In this document: positions 1 to 28,321 of the stretch, piece after piece | Layout of the letters: the number at the start of each line of letters is the position of its first letter | Position numbering within the stretch: the first letter of the stretch is position 1 | Source of the DNA: Eleginops maclovinus | Lineage: Eukaryota; Chordata; Actinopteri; Perciformes; Eleginopidae | Assembly: GCF_036324505.1 (NCBI RefSeq) | Contig: NC_086350.1 | Span: 13,686,032 to 13,750,031 of the forward strand | Direction of reading: 5' to 3' | DNA: 64,000 nucleotides | The notes under the pieces: generated by a model | The model's database searches: none | What the model was told of the DNA's origin: nothing | The model's input: only the letters and a program-made list of their open reading frames with translations | Made by a program: the position numbers and the translations under genes

Positions 1-1432
1 ATAACTGTTTAGTGGCAGAGAATTGAAATCAGACAATCCTCAGTTAAGTTTTCTTCAGATTTGATCAGAACGCCAAACCAGGGGGAAAACATAAATTATA
101 AGTTTACACTAATGTGTAAAAGGCTGTGCAATGCCCCAACCTAGGAATGTCTGACCAACTTTTATCAGCTATTGTTTTGAAGTTTACAAGCTTTTTAACC
201 TTCTGAGTTAAACCATATAGCGAGTGGGGAAATTTGACCTGAGGCAGCGGTATCATAACTACAGGACCCATTTGAGAGCAACAACTGGTGAACTCTGGCT
301 GAAATTAACCTCTCCTTAACCTAAAAAAGTACACCTCATCAGGTGTGTGTGTTACCACTGCTAAAGAAGTTTGGGTGTCCCCTGACCAGAACATGAAGAA
401 CAAAAAGAATAGGACTTTAGAATTCAGGGCTTAGAGATTTAGAGAGACACAACCATTCAAATAGGGGCTCTTAATAGCTCTAACCACCGTGAGAACTAAT
501 GCAGACAGAGTGAAATAACTACATATTCATACACATTTTGAATACTTGCTCATGCAACCATATGCCAGAAGAAGGATTTTGCCCAGACAAACAAGTTTAT
601 TTGCAGGAATATGCTTGCTAGTGCAACACAAAATTCTAAATAGAACACTTTAGGATTTGAATACTTAAGCCAAATGTATCTATCTCAGTTTCCAGTTACC
701 ATGCAGTACCTGCTGTTCAGATAAAGAATATCCATTTTTTGTACATCAGTCAGTTGTGTACAGTTGTAATGGCTCTTTTTCTGATATTTTATTGAAAACA
801 CAGGAAAAAAACAAATTGAAGGAGAAAATATTTTGTTGAGGCATGCCTAAATATGTTTTGTACACAAAATATATGTCATTAAATGCCAACAACATGTTAG
901 CATTTATATTTTGGAGGCCTTTGTGTATTCTGCAAATGATTCTAATGTAAATGCTGTTTTTGCACAATGTATTAATTATTATTTGTCCAAAGTGTGTACC
1001 TGCAGCAGTCAAAAGGTCAGAGTCTGCTTTCCGAGGACAAACATGATCTGATCTGATCATCCAGCTCTCTCAGGGACACCGGTGTCCGTTTACGGATGTG
1101 ATCTCTTTGCAGTGTGATTACTGCCCAGTACTGCTTGTGCTCTACAGGTAGATGAGAGTTAAAGAGCTATTCATTTTCGTTCTCTAGTATCTGATGTGTT
1201 TGGATAGTATATTCTTTTGTGACAAAGATTCCATTATCAGGGGTTTATAAAGGGAGGGAGGAATCGCCTGGAAGTTATATGTTTTTCTCCCAGCAGCAAA
1301 GCCATCTTCTCTTTGTTCTTTGTGTGCTTGCCTCGCAGGACAAATAAACCACCATTTTATTAGAAAAGCATTTCATTTTGATTATTGAGTAAAACAAACA
1401 AAAGGGATTTCTACCAAACAACAGGTTAAACA

Positions 1433-1483
<51 letters not shown>

Positions 1484-1487
1484 TATA

Positions 1488-1531
<44 letters not shown>

Positions 1532-2290
1532 CACAATTTGTATTCACTTTTGTTCAGGTTACTAAATATGTTGCAATAACCTGACAATCTATTTATAGAA
1601 ATTCTTACTTGCCACATATGTGCATTAGTTTGTCTCGAATGTCCATTTCTACTAATATTGGTATTTTGTTAATAGTTTCATATTTATTGTTTAGCTTTAT
1701 TGTAAACTAATCAAAGTAACTAGTAAAACAACAGCCCAGTTGAAGTGCTGTGCAACGGATAGGTTCTTAAGAGGAATTCTTATTAAATAATAACTAAGTA
1801 AAGTTTTATATAGGTAACTACTTCACGTGTTGGTGAAACACTGAAGGAAAATATCCCATATGGATATATGGCTACTACCTGTCCCAGGTAAATCCCAAGG
1901 GAAAGGGTGATGGGTGCAGCCCATGTTCACTCCTCCCTTAATCCCAGCGCGAATAGTGTCAAACTAATCACAAAACATGTTTCCGGTATCATCATATTTC
2001 AAAGTAAACTACACAGTGACACCTATTTTGATTTGTGAAACAGTTATCTAAAATGTGAATGAAATGATTACATGCTTGTGGCAATGTAAAGTACACTAAA
2101 GACAATCACTCTAAGTTAAGTGCCGTGTCCCCAGCAATTATGTATTTATCGCTACCCTGATTTGACAGTGCTTTTACCTTGAAGGCTGCACTGTCTCTGT
2201 TCCGATCTATTTTCGGGCTTCTGCTGTCTGTAGTGCCATGAAGTTGTGGGGTAAATAAATGCTGGTGTGAGATTTCACTGTTCACTCCGT
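1..2290. other. Upstream flank of b4galnt3, no gene seen
   Basis: AT-rich sequence with no open frame that resembles a conserved protein on either strand and no recognisable RNA gene. The only structured element is the TA/CA microsatellite near 1435-1530. GC and CpG content rise sharply from about 2290, which fits the promoter and first exon of the next gene. Distal regulatory elements could be present, but none can be named from sequence alone. Confidence 0.6.
1435..1530. repeat. (TA)n/(CA)n compound microsatellite
   Basis: About 20 TA units, then interrupted ATAC units, then about 17 CA units. Open frames running through it encode only YI or CV dipeptide repeats and are not genes. Confidence 0.95.
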
Positions 2291-2590
2291 TGTTCGTGCG
2301 GCTTCGTGTGCACAGAAATAGTTGACTAGCCGGAGCACAGTCTGGATTTTTCTGATGATAGAGAGTTCACAGTGGGGACTACCGGCTGCCTCGAATCATG
2401 GTGGGAGTTTTCGCGGGATGAGAGCAACCAGGGGCCGAGCGCGCTGGGGATATCCAGGGCGCCGGTAGTGAGCACCCGCAGGGAGCAGCGGTGGGTGGCG
2501 GGCAGACGGACGGGCTTGCGGCGGGGTCGGTCCCCTCCTGATGACAAAGCGGGTGACCCCACCGATGAATAACTCGGGAGGAGCTTTCGC
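2290..2590 (+). promoter_or_regulatory. b4galnt3: Putative CpG-rich promoter/5'UTR of b4galnt3 with uORF
   Basis: GC-rich, CpG-containing stretch directly upstream of the b4galnt3 start, standing out from AT-rich flanks. It contains an upstream ATG at 2372 opening a 66-codon frame that ends at 2570-2572, 18 nt before the main ATG and in the same frame. No TATA box was identified and the transcription start cannot be placed from sequence, so whether the upstream frame is in the mRNA is unknown. Confidence 0.45.
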
Positions 2591-18583
<15,993 letters not shown>

Positions 18584-20122
18584 GCCTGTCACCTGCTCAC
18601 TGCACCATGACAATGGTCGCCAGGGTTACAACCACGGCAACCAGAGCACTTTAAGGCCAGAGCCTGATACATACTTAACCGTAAAACCTGCTGACCGACA
18701 GCGACGGTGTCAAAAGACCGGGTACTGTCTTCATTATGTTAGCTGTGTGGAGAAAAAGCAATCCAACAATCGTTGTTAAGGAAATACTACTGATATACTC
18801 AGAGTTTATTACACTGGTTGTACTGTTGACTACTGCTAGGGTACTGGTGGATGAGTGCCATTGATTGTGTGATATTACAAATGAAGATACACCATGTCAC
18901 CTGACTGAGGCAATGATGATCTGCACTACCTACTGCAAAGGAAATTCCTTGATCCAAAGACAAAAACGTGAATTAAAAATGGAAATTCAAGGATGTATAC
19001 ACACAAGTGACCTATATTATCGCAAGTCTTGCACAGGAGTCTTAATTATTTGTTTTGTTTGTGACAAAAGGAAATATCTGTGTTCGACAGCAGATTGTCT
19101 TTATAGTAAACACAGCCTTATTTTTGATGTTGTAAATTATGGAAAATGTTATATTTTTTTTGTGAATGTGTAGGATTTTTATTTGAGTTTAAAGTTATTT
19201 TTGAGTGTACCTCAGTTTACCTTTTAAGTGCCCCCATCTAGTTGTTCCATTACATATTTAATGTGCCTTCTTTTGTGACTGCGGTTATTCAGGTACTGGG
19301 GCCCCAAAGTGCTGTTTTTACAGTCAGGAAAAGCCTTAAACTGGAAAGAATTTAAATATTTAAGTGTTTTTTATGAGTGTATCATATAGTTTTGTCAGGA
19401 AAGGTCGGTTGGTTATATTCTGACATATATGTTTAAGTTGCCCAACTTATTACTAACAGTGTTGGCATATGAATAATAAGTCAAATATCAAAAAAACACT
19501 GTTAGGAGAATAACAGCTTGTTTGCCTACACTGCTACCTACCAAAGATAATAGAAGTTGATTGGTATAACCTTTACCTTATACTGTGCAAACTAAAACAA
19601 ATCACAGAACCTGTTTTCTGTCCATGAAACTTGTCAACTGTAGAGTAATACAGGAAATACTGTAGCTGAAATATCTTGTGTATAATTTTCAAACTGTTTA
19701 TTGGTTTTTAAGACAAGACTAATGGCAGCATTTTCTCTGATTGTTCACATTCCAGTTACATGTCTTGTGCCTTTCTTAGACTTTGAAATGTAATACATGT
19801 TGAATGGTTTCAGTTCTTATTTTGGGCAACTAAAAAGCTCCAAATTCTGGTTTGATGCCAGGTTTGGTTTGTAAGACTGCAAAGATGAGTGTGATTTCCC
19901 CTTTTTTTCTGTAGCAAAGCATTACAACTTTGAAATGTGGTTTCTGTTTTGACCAGAATGTTTGATGCTTTTTCCTTTTACTAATCTTTCATCTCTTACT
20001 TTGTTATTTTTTAGATATACCTCATCCATCTCTCTGTGCTGGCAGACGAACTGCCTTATTGTACGAGTCTCTTCTCTCAGGGACAGTTTCTTCTTTTTTA
20101 CCATGCTTTCACAAATCTGCGA

Positions 20123-20128
20123 AATAAA
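20123..20128 (+). terminator. b4galnt3: Candidate b4galnt3 polyadenylation signal
   Basis: AATAAA about 1.54 kb after the b4galnt3 stop codon. It implies a long AT-rich 3'UTR (18584 to about 20150). No earlier perfect signal was noticed. Confidence 0.5.
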
Positions 20129-20494
20129 TTACTTTTGCCTTTATTCCCGTTGCAGTATGTGTGCTTTTATTCATTTTCATATAAAATGCAATGGAAATAG
20201 TGGACTGAGATATCACAACTGATATTACAAATCTGAGATATTCTGGCTGTTTATTGTATCGCTATAGACTTAAAACAAAAAAACTGGTATAGATGAAAGT
20301 TAATCATACTTTGTAAAACAAGCTCTTAACAAACATCATGCTGTTGAAATGATTTCTTGTCCTTTTACATACATATACATATGCATAATAACTAACACGA
20401 GATGGTTAATTTTTCAACCGGTTTGGCTCAGAGTAAATTGTTGTTTTTTTTGGTCAAACAAGGTAATAAATAAGACCAGTGTGATTTTTGTGAG

Positions 20495-20975
20495 AGTAGG
20501 ACCACCCGGGCCGAAGTTAGAGGGGGGGTTCCAAATATGCCAGCCATGACACCAAGTTTTGTGCTTGTACATGCATCCCTAAGCCGAAGAAGGAGGAGTT
20601 TTTTCAACCAAGGCACCTGAAAATTGCAAGAATTGGTAAAAAATTCAACATAAAATTAAAAATGGCCGACTACCTGTTAGGTTTACGATATGCCTCCAAG
20701 AATCTATTTTTGTGCGTCTTGCCATGCTACATATGCCCACAAAAAATGGGGTCTGCCTTTCAACTTTGTTCAGGGTGCTTTAGAGCTTTTTGCTGAAGCC
20801 CCATGAACGCAACCCCAAAAAATGTCTTTCACCTGACCTGTCAAGTTTCCGGGAAAAAAATAAACAGTTGGTAAACTCAAAAAAACTATTTAATACAGCA
20901 GTAATAAAAATAATTCTGCGGATCACAAAGGTCCTCCGCTTTGGGATCTTTGTGCTCGGAACCTAATAAATGTTT
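20495..20975. repeat. Teleost-type interspersed repeat with terminal hairpin
   Basis: Contains 'aaaatggccgactacctgtt', 'gtgcgtcttgccatgctaca' and ends in a 'taataaaaataat...ggtcctccgctt...gtgctcggaacctaataa' block. These closely resemble a very abundant non-coding fish repeat ending in a hairpin and 'cctaataa'. A 7-bp perfect stem is visible (cacaaag at 20924-20930 with ctttgtg at 20948-20954). There is no coding capacity. It lies between the ends of b4galnt3 and the troponin I gene. Confidence 0.6.
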
Positions 20976-20979
20976 TTTT

Positions 20980-22215
20980 TATGGGGCTTTTCAAAGCAAT
21001 GGTACATAGTTCTTCACAACAGAGTAAGAGCGTGAAATAAATGTACAATGAAATAGCTTTTAAAAATGACATCAAAGAACACTGTCCTGTGTTCACTTGG
21101 GGGTATTAGATCAATGTCAATGTTAAATAAAGGTGTAGTATTGGAATGTGACATATGCAAGACACTCTGCTTCCCTGAAGGTTGTTAAAGATGAATACCC
21201 TTCACACCTTAAGCATACAGCCTTCCCCTCCGCAGTGTTAAAGCAGCAAACAAACTGCCAATGTTGGAAAAATGGACACATACAATATTTCTGTCTTAAC
21301 AACACAGTTGAGAAACACATGAGGAGCATTTCAAGCTTTTACAATGGTGATGAAAATGCCCTGGACAGCAGGAATAACAATCTGAGTGTACACGTGCGTC
21401 TACAGAGGCACATGTTGTATTTTCACAGATGTTCACAAGCACTCATAAATTCTTCGGAGGCTGCCGAAACCATGGTGTCACCCCTCCATCATCCAACGTC
21501 CATCTGACTGACACTCTCTGATGTCAGTCCAAGGACAGCTTCTGCATGTGTCACAGTGTTTACTGTTTATTATTGGAGAGGAATTCATTCCAGTTCAAAG
21601 AAAAGGCTAAGTATATCCCAGCTCTGACAGAAAATATCTTCGCTGCTTTTGTCTCTCAAGTCAATGACATACAGTAGCTAAGCAGAGACACTGTACGTGA
21701 GAAACAGCGACAATGCCCTTTTGGTAACTTTGTTCAAGGACAATGCCAAGTCCACAATTCTAAATAAAAACATTAACATATTTTTTACAGTTTAAAAAAA
21801 CAACTGGCTGTGAAAATGTACTGTGTTGCAGTATTACAGCAGAGGCTACAATTAGTTTCTGTATAATACATATTTGTAAAATACACAAATATACATACAA
21901 ATTATATCCATGTGGCTATATATATATATAACAATTTAAGAAATTAAATTGTTGATATCATAATTTGGCACAAAAGTTGTCTTTCCTTTTTTATAATGGT
22001 TGCATGGCTAAAAGGATTTACAATCTATTTCACTTTACCCACTTAGTCATTATATCCACACTACTGATGATAATTTTGACCAAATACTTAAAGTATTAAA
22101 AGTATTAAATTATAAATAAAAAAATATACATGAGTGTTTCAATACTTTCCATCCCTATACTTTAGATCTATTGTGAATAAATGTGAGTGCAACAAAAGGA
22201 GAGGCAATATGTACA
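20980..22215. other. Intergenic region between b4galnt3 and troponin I
   Basis: AT-rich with no supported gene. The 119-codon plus-strand frame at 21148-21507 has no recognisable domain and no splice context. A short (TA)n stretch lies near 21916-21930. Confidence 0.55.
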
Positions 22216-22217
22216 CA

Positions 22218-22223
22218 TTTATT
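22218..22223 (-). terminator. tnni1: Candidate troponin I polyadenylation signal
   Basis: TTTATT on the plus strand is AATAAA on the minus strand, about 200 nt past the troponin I stop codon. This is a sensible 3'UTR length for a sarcomeric gene. Confidence 0.55.
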
Positions 22224-22419
22224 GTTTTCTTTTACATAACAACATTATCAGGCAGTACTGTGAATTCACAACTCTGAATTTGAATATATGTTAAAAACTA
22301 CAGGCACTTGAAAGTTATACTGATTATTATACTTTTGACAAAACAACAGCAGAATCTTTTTTAACATTATGTATAAATATGTATTTGTTGTACCAATTTT
22401 CCCTCGGTTCTTCTATCCC

Positions 22420-24011
22420 TTATGCATCAAACATCTTCTTCCTGCCCTTCATATCAGACATAGCCTCCACGTTTTTACGCCAGTCACCCACCTCGTTGTT
22501 CAGTTCCTTGAGTATCAAAACAACAAAGACACACATTAGGGTTTTTTCCAGTTCAAGATTTTTTTTCTCTCTCTATGTCTGAGTAGCAGTACCTTCTCCT
22601 GTTTGATGTCCTCTTTCTTTACAGACTTGAGGTTTGCCCTCAGGTCCATGGAGCCCTTGTTTTTGGACCCGAAGAGAGCCTTAAGCATCTCGTCTGCAGA
22701 CACTCTCACTTTTCTAAGAGCTGGCTTCTTGAACTTCCCTCCGAGGTCACGCACCTTTAGATTCAATTCGTGGATCTAGAAATGGTGAAAGGCAGTTGGT
22801 GACATTGTGATTACAGAACCAATTTCTCTTGTGCTACTACAACAACATCTAGTGTATCCTGGTGCATGAAATACATCTCTGTTGTTCTTGATGACTTTGG
22901 CCTCACAGTCGTACCGATCCTCGTCCACCTTATCAATCTTTTCATGAAGTTGCTTACAGAGTTTCTAAGAAAAAACAGCAAACAAATATCCACACTATAG
23001 TTGAGTATATTCACGAAACACATGATTACTGTTTTTACATAATCAATCCTGTATGGTAAGTCCTATTGTTCATAACCCATTTCACCTGAATTTCCCCCAA
23101 TTCCAAACCGGAGAGCTGGAGCGGTGGAAGATTCTCTCCCAGGTACTGAACCTTATTTTCCTCTCTAGCAATTGTCTCTGCCTCCAGTTGTTCTGTTGCA
23201 CGAGTCAGTAACAGGATCTGGATAATTATAATTATCATTAGAGCTCTTTTTTACATTTAATTTTGTAAAGGTAAAAAGTTAACACGGGTAGTTTACCTTC
23301 AACGATAGCTTGCGAGAGGCCGAAATCTTGCATTTGGGCTGAAAATATGACAGATGATGTCAGACATTTTAAGGTAATACACTTTTAATTACAAATATAT
23401 ATGTAATATTTTTTTTTAAATGTGTTCCTCTGTGGAGCTGCCTACTAACTCATGTGACTTGAAAATGTGAATTATTATGTAACTTCTTGTACTTCATCCC
23501 ACAAGACATTAATGGTATTACAGTATTTTATTATACAGTATTTACCTTAAAAACTGGTACAATAAAAAAAAAAAAGCAAGCCTATATTAAACTGTAATAT
23601 AAATAGTTTGATTTATTTTAGGAAAGCTGTAAAACATAATACAGGACTCACTTATTCAGACATGCAGACTCATACAAACAAAAATCATGATGTCACTATT
23701 ATTCATAAAGACATTGTCAGTTCATATAAATATTATTACCTTTGGCTCTCCCTTGGGGGCAATCGGGGGTGGCATGTACTGAGGAGAAAGGGATAGAGAC
23801 AATGAATTTAAGTGACATTAAACTATTTTTGGAGAATTATGCAGAGTGCAACTTACATCACTTTGATCGCCACATGGATTTTGTTGGACAAAAGAAATCA
23901 GAAATACAAGCAATGTTATTATTCTGAAACAAAAATCTTTGATAGGCTAACAAACACTATCGAAAAACAAACTTTAAACCTGTTTGAAGAAAGAACTTAC
24001 TCGTCAGACAT
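22420..24011 (-). CDS. tnni1: Troponin I, slow skeletal type
   Basis: Inhibitory subunit of the thin-filament troponin complex; it blocks actomyosin until troponin C binds calcium. Coding exons in transcript order: 24011-24001 (11 nt), 23860-23857 (4 nt), 23778-23740, 23338-23297, 23217-23086, 22964-22875, 22775-22593, 22506-22420. Sum 588 nt, 195 aa, in phase throughout. Seen: a short proline-rich N-terminus ([20 protein letters not shown]), the KISASRKL troponin C-binding helix, the [19 protein letters not shown]-binding coil, the inhibitory/switch region [16 protein letters not shown], and the C-terminus [22 protein letters not shown] (a few more residues in the tail than listed by motif). 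The C-terminal half matches the slow isoform best. There is no long cardiac N-terminal extension. Fish have several slow-like copies and the exact paralogue is not assigned. The 4-nt exon rests on phase and splice sites only. Confidence 0.9.
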
Positions 24012-24149
24012 TGTTGCACCTTTGAAAAAGAAACAATAAGATTAGGATAGATCTGAAAAATAAATGAAATAGTCCAGTAAACAAAACAAAATCAGAACAT
24101 GCGTCAATGTAAACAGTCAAGAATCGGAATGGCATTTAACAGCAGATGG

Positions 24150-24160
24150 TTTTTATATGT
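24150..24160 (-). promoter_or_regulatory. tnni1: Possible TATA box of troponin I gene
   Basis: Minus strand reads catataaaaacc, about 140 nt upstream of the ATG and followed by CATCTG, an E-box of the CANNTG class. An acceptor-like 'tttttcaaag' directly before the ATG context suggests a short 5'UTR intron could exist. Position and composition suit a muscle promoter, but this is inference. Confidence 0.3.
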
Positions 24161-24169
24161 AGGACGTGT

Positions 24170-27100
24170 ACCAAAGATCCCCTATTAAGAAAATGAGTCA
24201 CTCCGCAATATATAGCTAGTGAAAATGGAATGCTCCAATTCCTTGCAAAGCAAGTTTCTTTTTTTTTAAATAAATGACTGACATCCAGCTGGTTTCTGTG
24301 TGTGAACCCAACATTACTATTCAGCTCTACCTCGGACTTTTTCCTAGAATTACAAAGTTTGTTTTAGCCACCTAACACAGTAGCAGCAGATTCAGATTAT
24401 GTTTTTAAAACATTTATGTTTAAAAATCCGATTTGTTTGTTGGATTTTTGCTAACATTTTCATCAAATCCTCGTATTGTTGTCAGGTCTATATCGACGTA
24501 AAGGAAGACAATTGTAGTACTTTGGAAAAAGGACGTAGTGAGTCTTCTGTGTTTCTAACTATGTGACACCGCCCACCTCTCAGTCAGAAATTATTGGTCG
24601 GTCACCGGGATTAACGGGATACCACTGCTTGTTAACTCAACAGCTCTGTTGATTGACAGAATTATCGCCCCTGTCAAATAGATAGATGTCCTTAGTCTGA
24701 AACTACAGTAAAGAATATATAATTTTTGTACTGGTCATTCAAATCCTGGACAAGGATACAATGATTCTCAATACATACAGGCATTTATGTGTAGGGAAAG
24801 ACCAGAAACTACAAGATTGTTCTTTGCTCCTCTGCAGAGGACACTTGTAGGCTACTCAATAACCTTTCTGGTGCTATGTCTGTCATCCAATATTTGGCAT
24901 TGTTCGCCCACTAAGTCACAATCAAACCTGATGCCTCACCAGGAAACATTTTTGTCCTTTCATTTGTTGGCTGTGTTCATGCAGGGCATGTATGTTGTCA
25001 AGAGTGTGAGTTTTTGATTTTAAATTTAACCTCATCCTTCATCTCAAGTTTATAATAAACTATGTAGGTAAAAACACAGACGCTCAGACCCTCAGGACAA
25101 AAATGTAAGATCTGGCTTCAAAATGTAACTATTCACATTTTTTCACCAGACTGTTGACATGGTTTCACCATGAAACATAACAAAAGCATCAAAATCAATG
25201 TTGTTGATAATCATTGATATATCACAGACGAAAAAAAACAGTAGCATTAAGGAAACACACTTGTTTTGAATTAATATTTGGTTAAGAAGATTAGGAATGA
25301 TGGAAAAAAACTTAGGTGTACAATAATATTATTAAATAAGATTTTAATGGCAGTTGTTATATTTGGCACCGACACTGTTAACCTCAAAGGATATCAGAAC
25401 ACATTTTTTAAAATGGGGCACAAAGGTTTAACACATGGTTGGATTACCTCTGGGACCCAGACTGCAAAAAGTTCCCATCATACACAGAACATACAGTACA
25501 GAAAAAACAAAAGACACCTTGCATTTGGTGAAGTTTCAAGTGGTGGTTTTGAGGAGTTCTGCTTAAGTTTCCTCTATACATTTCCTGGCACAAGTGCAGC
25601 AATTCTTTGTAATTATGACTAAATACAGACTTAGATTAAAACATGGGAAGTTCACTCAATCTTCTCATAATATATATTGCATGTATTGTTTTAAAACTTC
25701 ATGGACAAGTTGGTGTCCCAGCATGCATTGTGGGAATGATGGCTATGCCCAAATTCAGTTGATTTATGTATGTTTTTGGACTTGGGGAACAAACAGAAAC
25801 ACCACAGATTATATTCAAACCAAGGACATTTCTTCGATGTGAAGTGACGGTGCGTACCACAAAAGCCATATTTCTCTCATATCCGACAGGATGTCTACAG
25901 GTTTATGTGTGACTACAAGGCAACCATGTCATGAATGTCATCACTTTAAAGACAGACAACTTTAGTGTTTTGATTTGTCTTTCTCTCTTGGGATTGTAGT
26001 GAAAAAATATGACTTAATCCGTTTGGGTCGTATGAGTGTGCTGTGTGACATGACTAGAATGTGTATATAAAGTGTGTGTATCTTCTTTATGGCACATACA
26101 GTAAATGCCAGTCCTTTAAAGGTTGGAAAGTGTTGACCTTGATGGTGTCAGCCTGCTTTGGCATGCTTCATTACTGTGGAAGTGATGATATGTTTTGTGG
26201 GCCTTCAGGAACAAAAGCATGTTGTGTTTTAAATAGAAGCAGGTTCAGGGTAGTCCCTAAATTCACGTGACGGCATGCAACGCATCTTTCACACAATATT
26301 TATTTTAGGGTTTAATAACTCCCTGATCATCATTATTTCACTTGTGAAATGAACAAGGGGCTATAATGTTAAACAGCCAGCAAAGGAAAATGTAACCTTT
26401 AAAATGGGTCCAGGTGAGACGAGGTTGCTACAATAGCACAGTTGGTCTTACATGTGTAACCTAATCTTGAGTAATGACTCCCTCTTCTCAGTTCCAGGGA
26501 CGGCGCATAAATGTTGTCTACTAGATAGACACACAGATACATTCAGACCAAAAATACCAGCCTATGGTCTGATTTCTCCTCTAGACAGATGTGACATGTT
26601 AGCTTTGTGTTTTAATGAGACAAATCCACCTGGGTCATGGCTCAGTATTGGAGTATTTCACATAGGCCTTTGAAATGGAAAGATCATTCTGGGATTTCTT
26701 ACGGAAGCCCAGAAAGGCAAGTTAGAAAAAAATATTCTGGCTATCCATTGTGATTGACTTTAGAAGGGTGAAACTAAAGTTTTGCAAGGATGCTTGAATA
26801 ATAAGTTTCCTCTCTGAAACAGGTGGCAAAAAATGGTTTTGCGAGGATACTTACCTCTTGTGGCTGTAATGGATATTACATCAAAACCAACTGAAAAATT
26901 AAACAGTTTCACCTGCCAAATCAGATTCACAACTGTTACAAATATTTTTCAAAAACACTGTAATACATGAATTGATAAAAAGACTAATTTTCTCATTGAC
27001 TTCTAAACAACTGTATGTATTTTACAACCAGTGTAGTCGACCCCCTCTCCATATTAGTGAGATTGCTGGTTCAAGGCACAACATTGGCTTGAATTTTCCG

Positions 27101-27690
27101 ACCCGGTTACAGTGTAAATACAACATAAAATAAAATTCAAATGAAACTGAAGCAATCATTGACATAACATGACAAATAAATGTGTCATTTATATCAAATG
27201 ATGAGTACCAGCTTTCTTTGATAAGTTTCTGATCAGGAAGAGGACCTTCCCTGCGCATGTCCAAGACGAACCCTAATGATGCCTTTAGGTAACTTCGTTA
27301 TACTGTTTTTTTTTTTACTGTGTGTACGTAGCTACCTAAACACCACGAAAAAAAGCCTCAGTGTTCTCACAGTGCTGCTAATTTTATCCATGCGTATATT
27401 TTATTTTTTTGTGTGCTTCTTGTGAACATATTTGTTTTATAGACTAATTTTGGTCCTGTTTTTATTCCGACCAGAGAAACATTAGTGAAGCGTTTTGAAT
27501 GGAAGAACGAGCATACGGGGTGTACCTGAAGGCAGCACACAGTAACCCGTGGTGGAAACTCATTCATCATGAGCTGGACCCTCATGAAGCTAGCAGTTAG
27601 CTTTACACGCTAACCACTGATATGTGTAATTAATTGATTAGTCGGTCCTTTCTTGGCCCCTACATCTATAAGCTGTAATTTCATTTGAAA
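24170..27690. other. Intergenic region between troponin I and c2cd5
   Basis: Head-to-head spacer of about 3.5 kb between divergent genes. No open frame here resembles a known protein and no RNA gene was recognised. A near-palindromic CCCAGCATGCATTGTGGGA motif is at 25717-25735. The troponin I promoter should lie at the left edge and the c2cd5 promoter at the right edge. Confidence 0.55.
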
Positions 27691-27699
27691 ATTATTTTA

Positions 27700-27841
27700 A
27701 CGACACGCTCCTGCCTGGTGTACTAGCCACCGATTTAACGTGTCGTGTTATGGGAGATAAACGGAGGTCAGACGAGCGGTTGGCTGTCAAAAGTAGTGAC
27801 AACAATAATGTCCACTTTGACAGGTTGATAGTCTAGCACTG
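27700..27841 (+). other. c2cd5: Candidate non-coding first exon of c2cd5
   Basis: A sequence ending in G|GTAAGG at 27841/27842 is a strong donor with no long ORF. A clear acceptor (tttatttacag) at 28302 precedes the c2cd5 start codon by 19 nt. Together these suggest a 5'UTR exon spliced to the first coding exon. The 5' end is a guess. Confidence 0.4.
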
Positions 27842-28321
27842 GTAAGGATGATACTTTTTACACTTTCATTAGCAAGGATATATTATTATTACATAGCTTT
27901 GCAGTATTATTGTTAAAACATGGCCGATCCATGTAGAGCTAAGTAGATTGACTGCAATGCAGTTCCCCTAAGTGGATTTTCTTGCTAGCCTTGCTTTGCT
28001 AACACAATATTACTAACTGACAGTTGATTTCTTGTTTCTAAACGGTAGTTCAATATATATCTTTGAAGCAAGTTGATAACTCATTTAGAATTAGGCTAGA
28101 AGCGTTACATTCAGCTAAGGAAGCTAGCCTATTAGCTCATCGACATGTAAGTTAAATAAGGAGCAGTCCACACTGTCAACAACATATGGCTATTGTTAAG
28201 TGGCCCACTCAGTTCGCTGGTGTAAGTGACAGCAGCATTGACAAGTGTCTGTCCAAAACGCCTTTGAAACATTTATTATTATTATTATTATTTTATTTAC
28301 AGTTCAACTTTAAAGTGAATC

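Noticed and set aside
25278..25842. Overlapping plus-strand frames in the troponin I-c2cd5 spacer
   Set aside because: No conserved motif and ordinary AT-rich intergenic composition.
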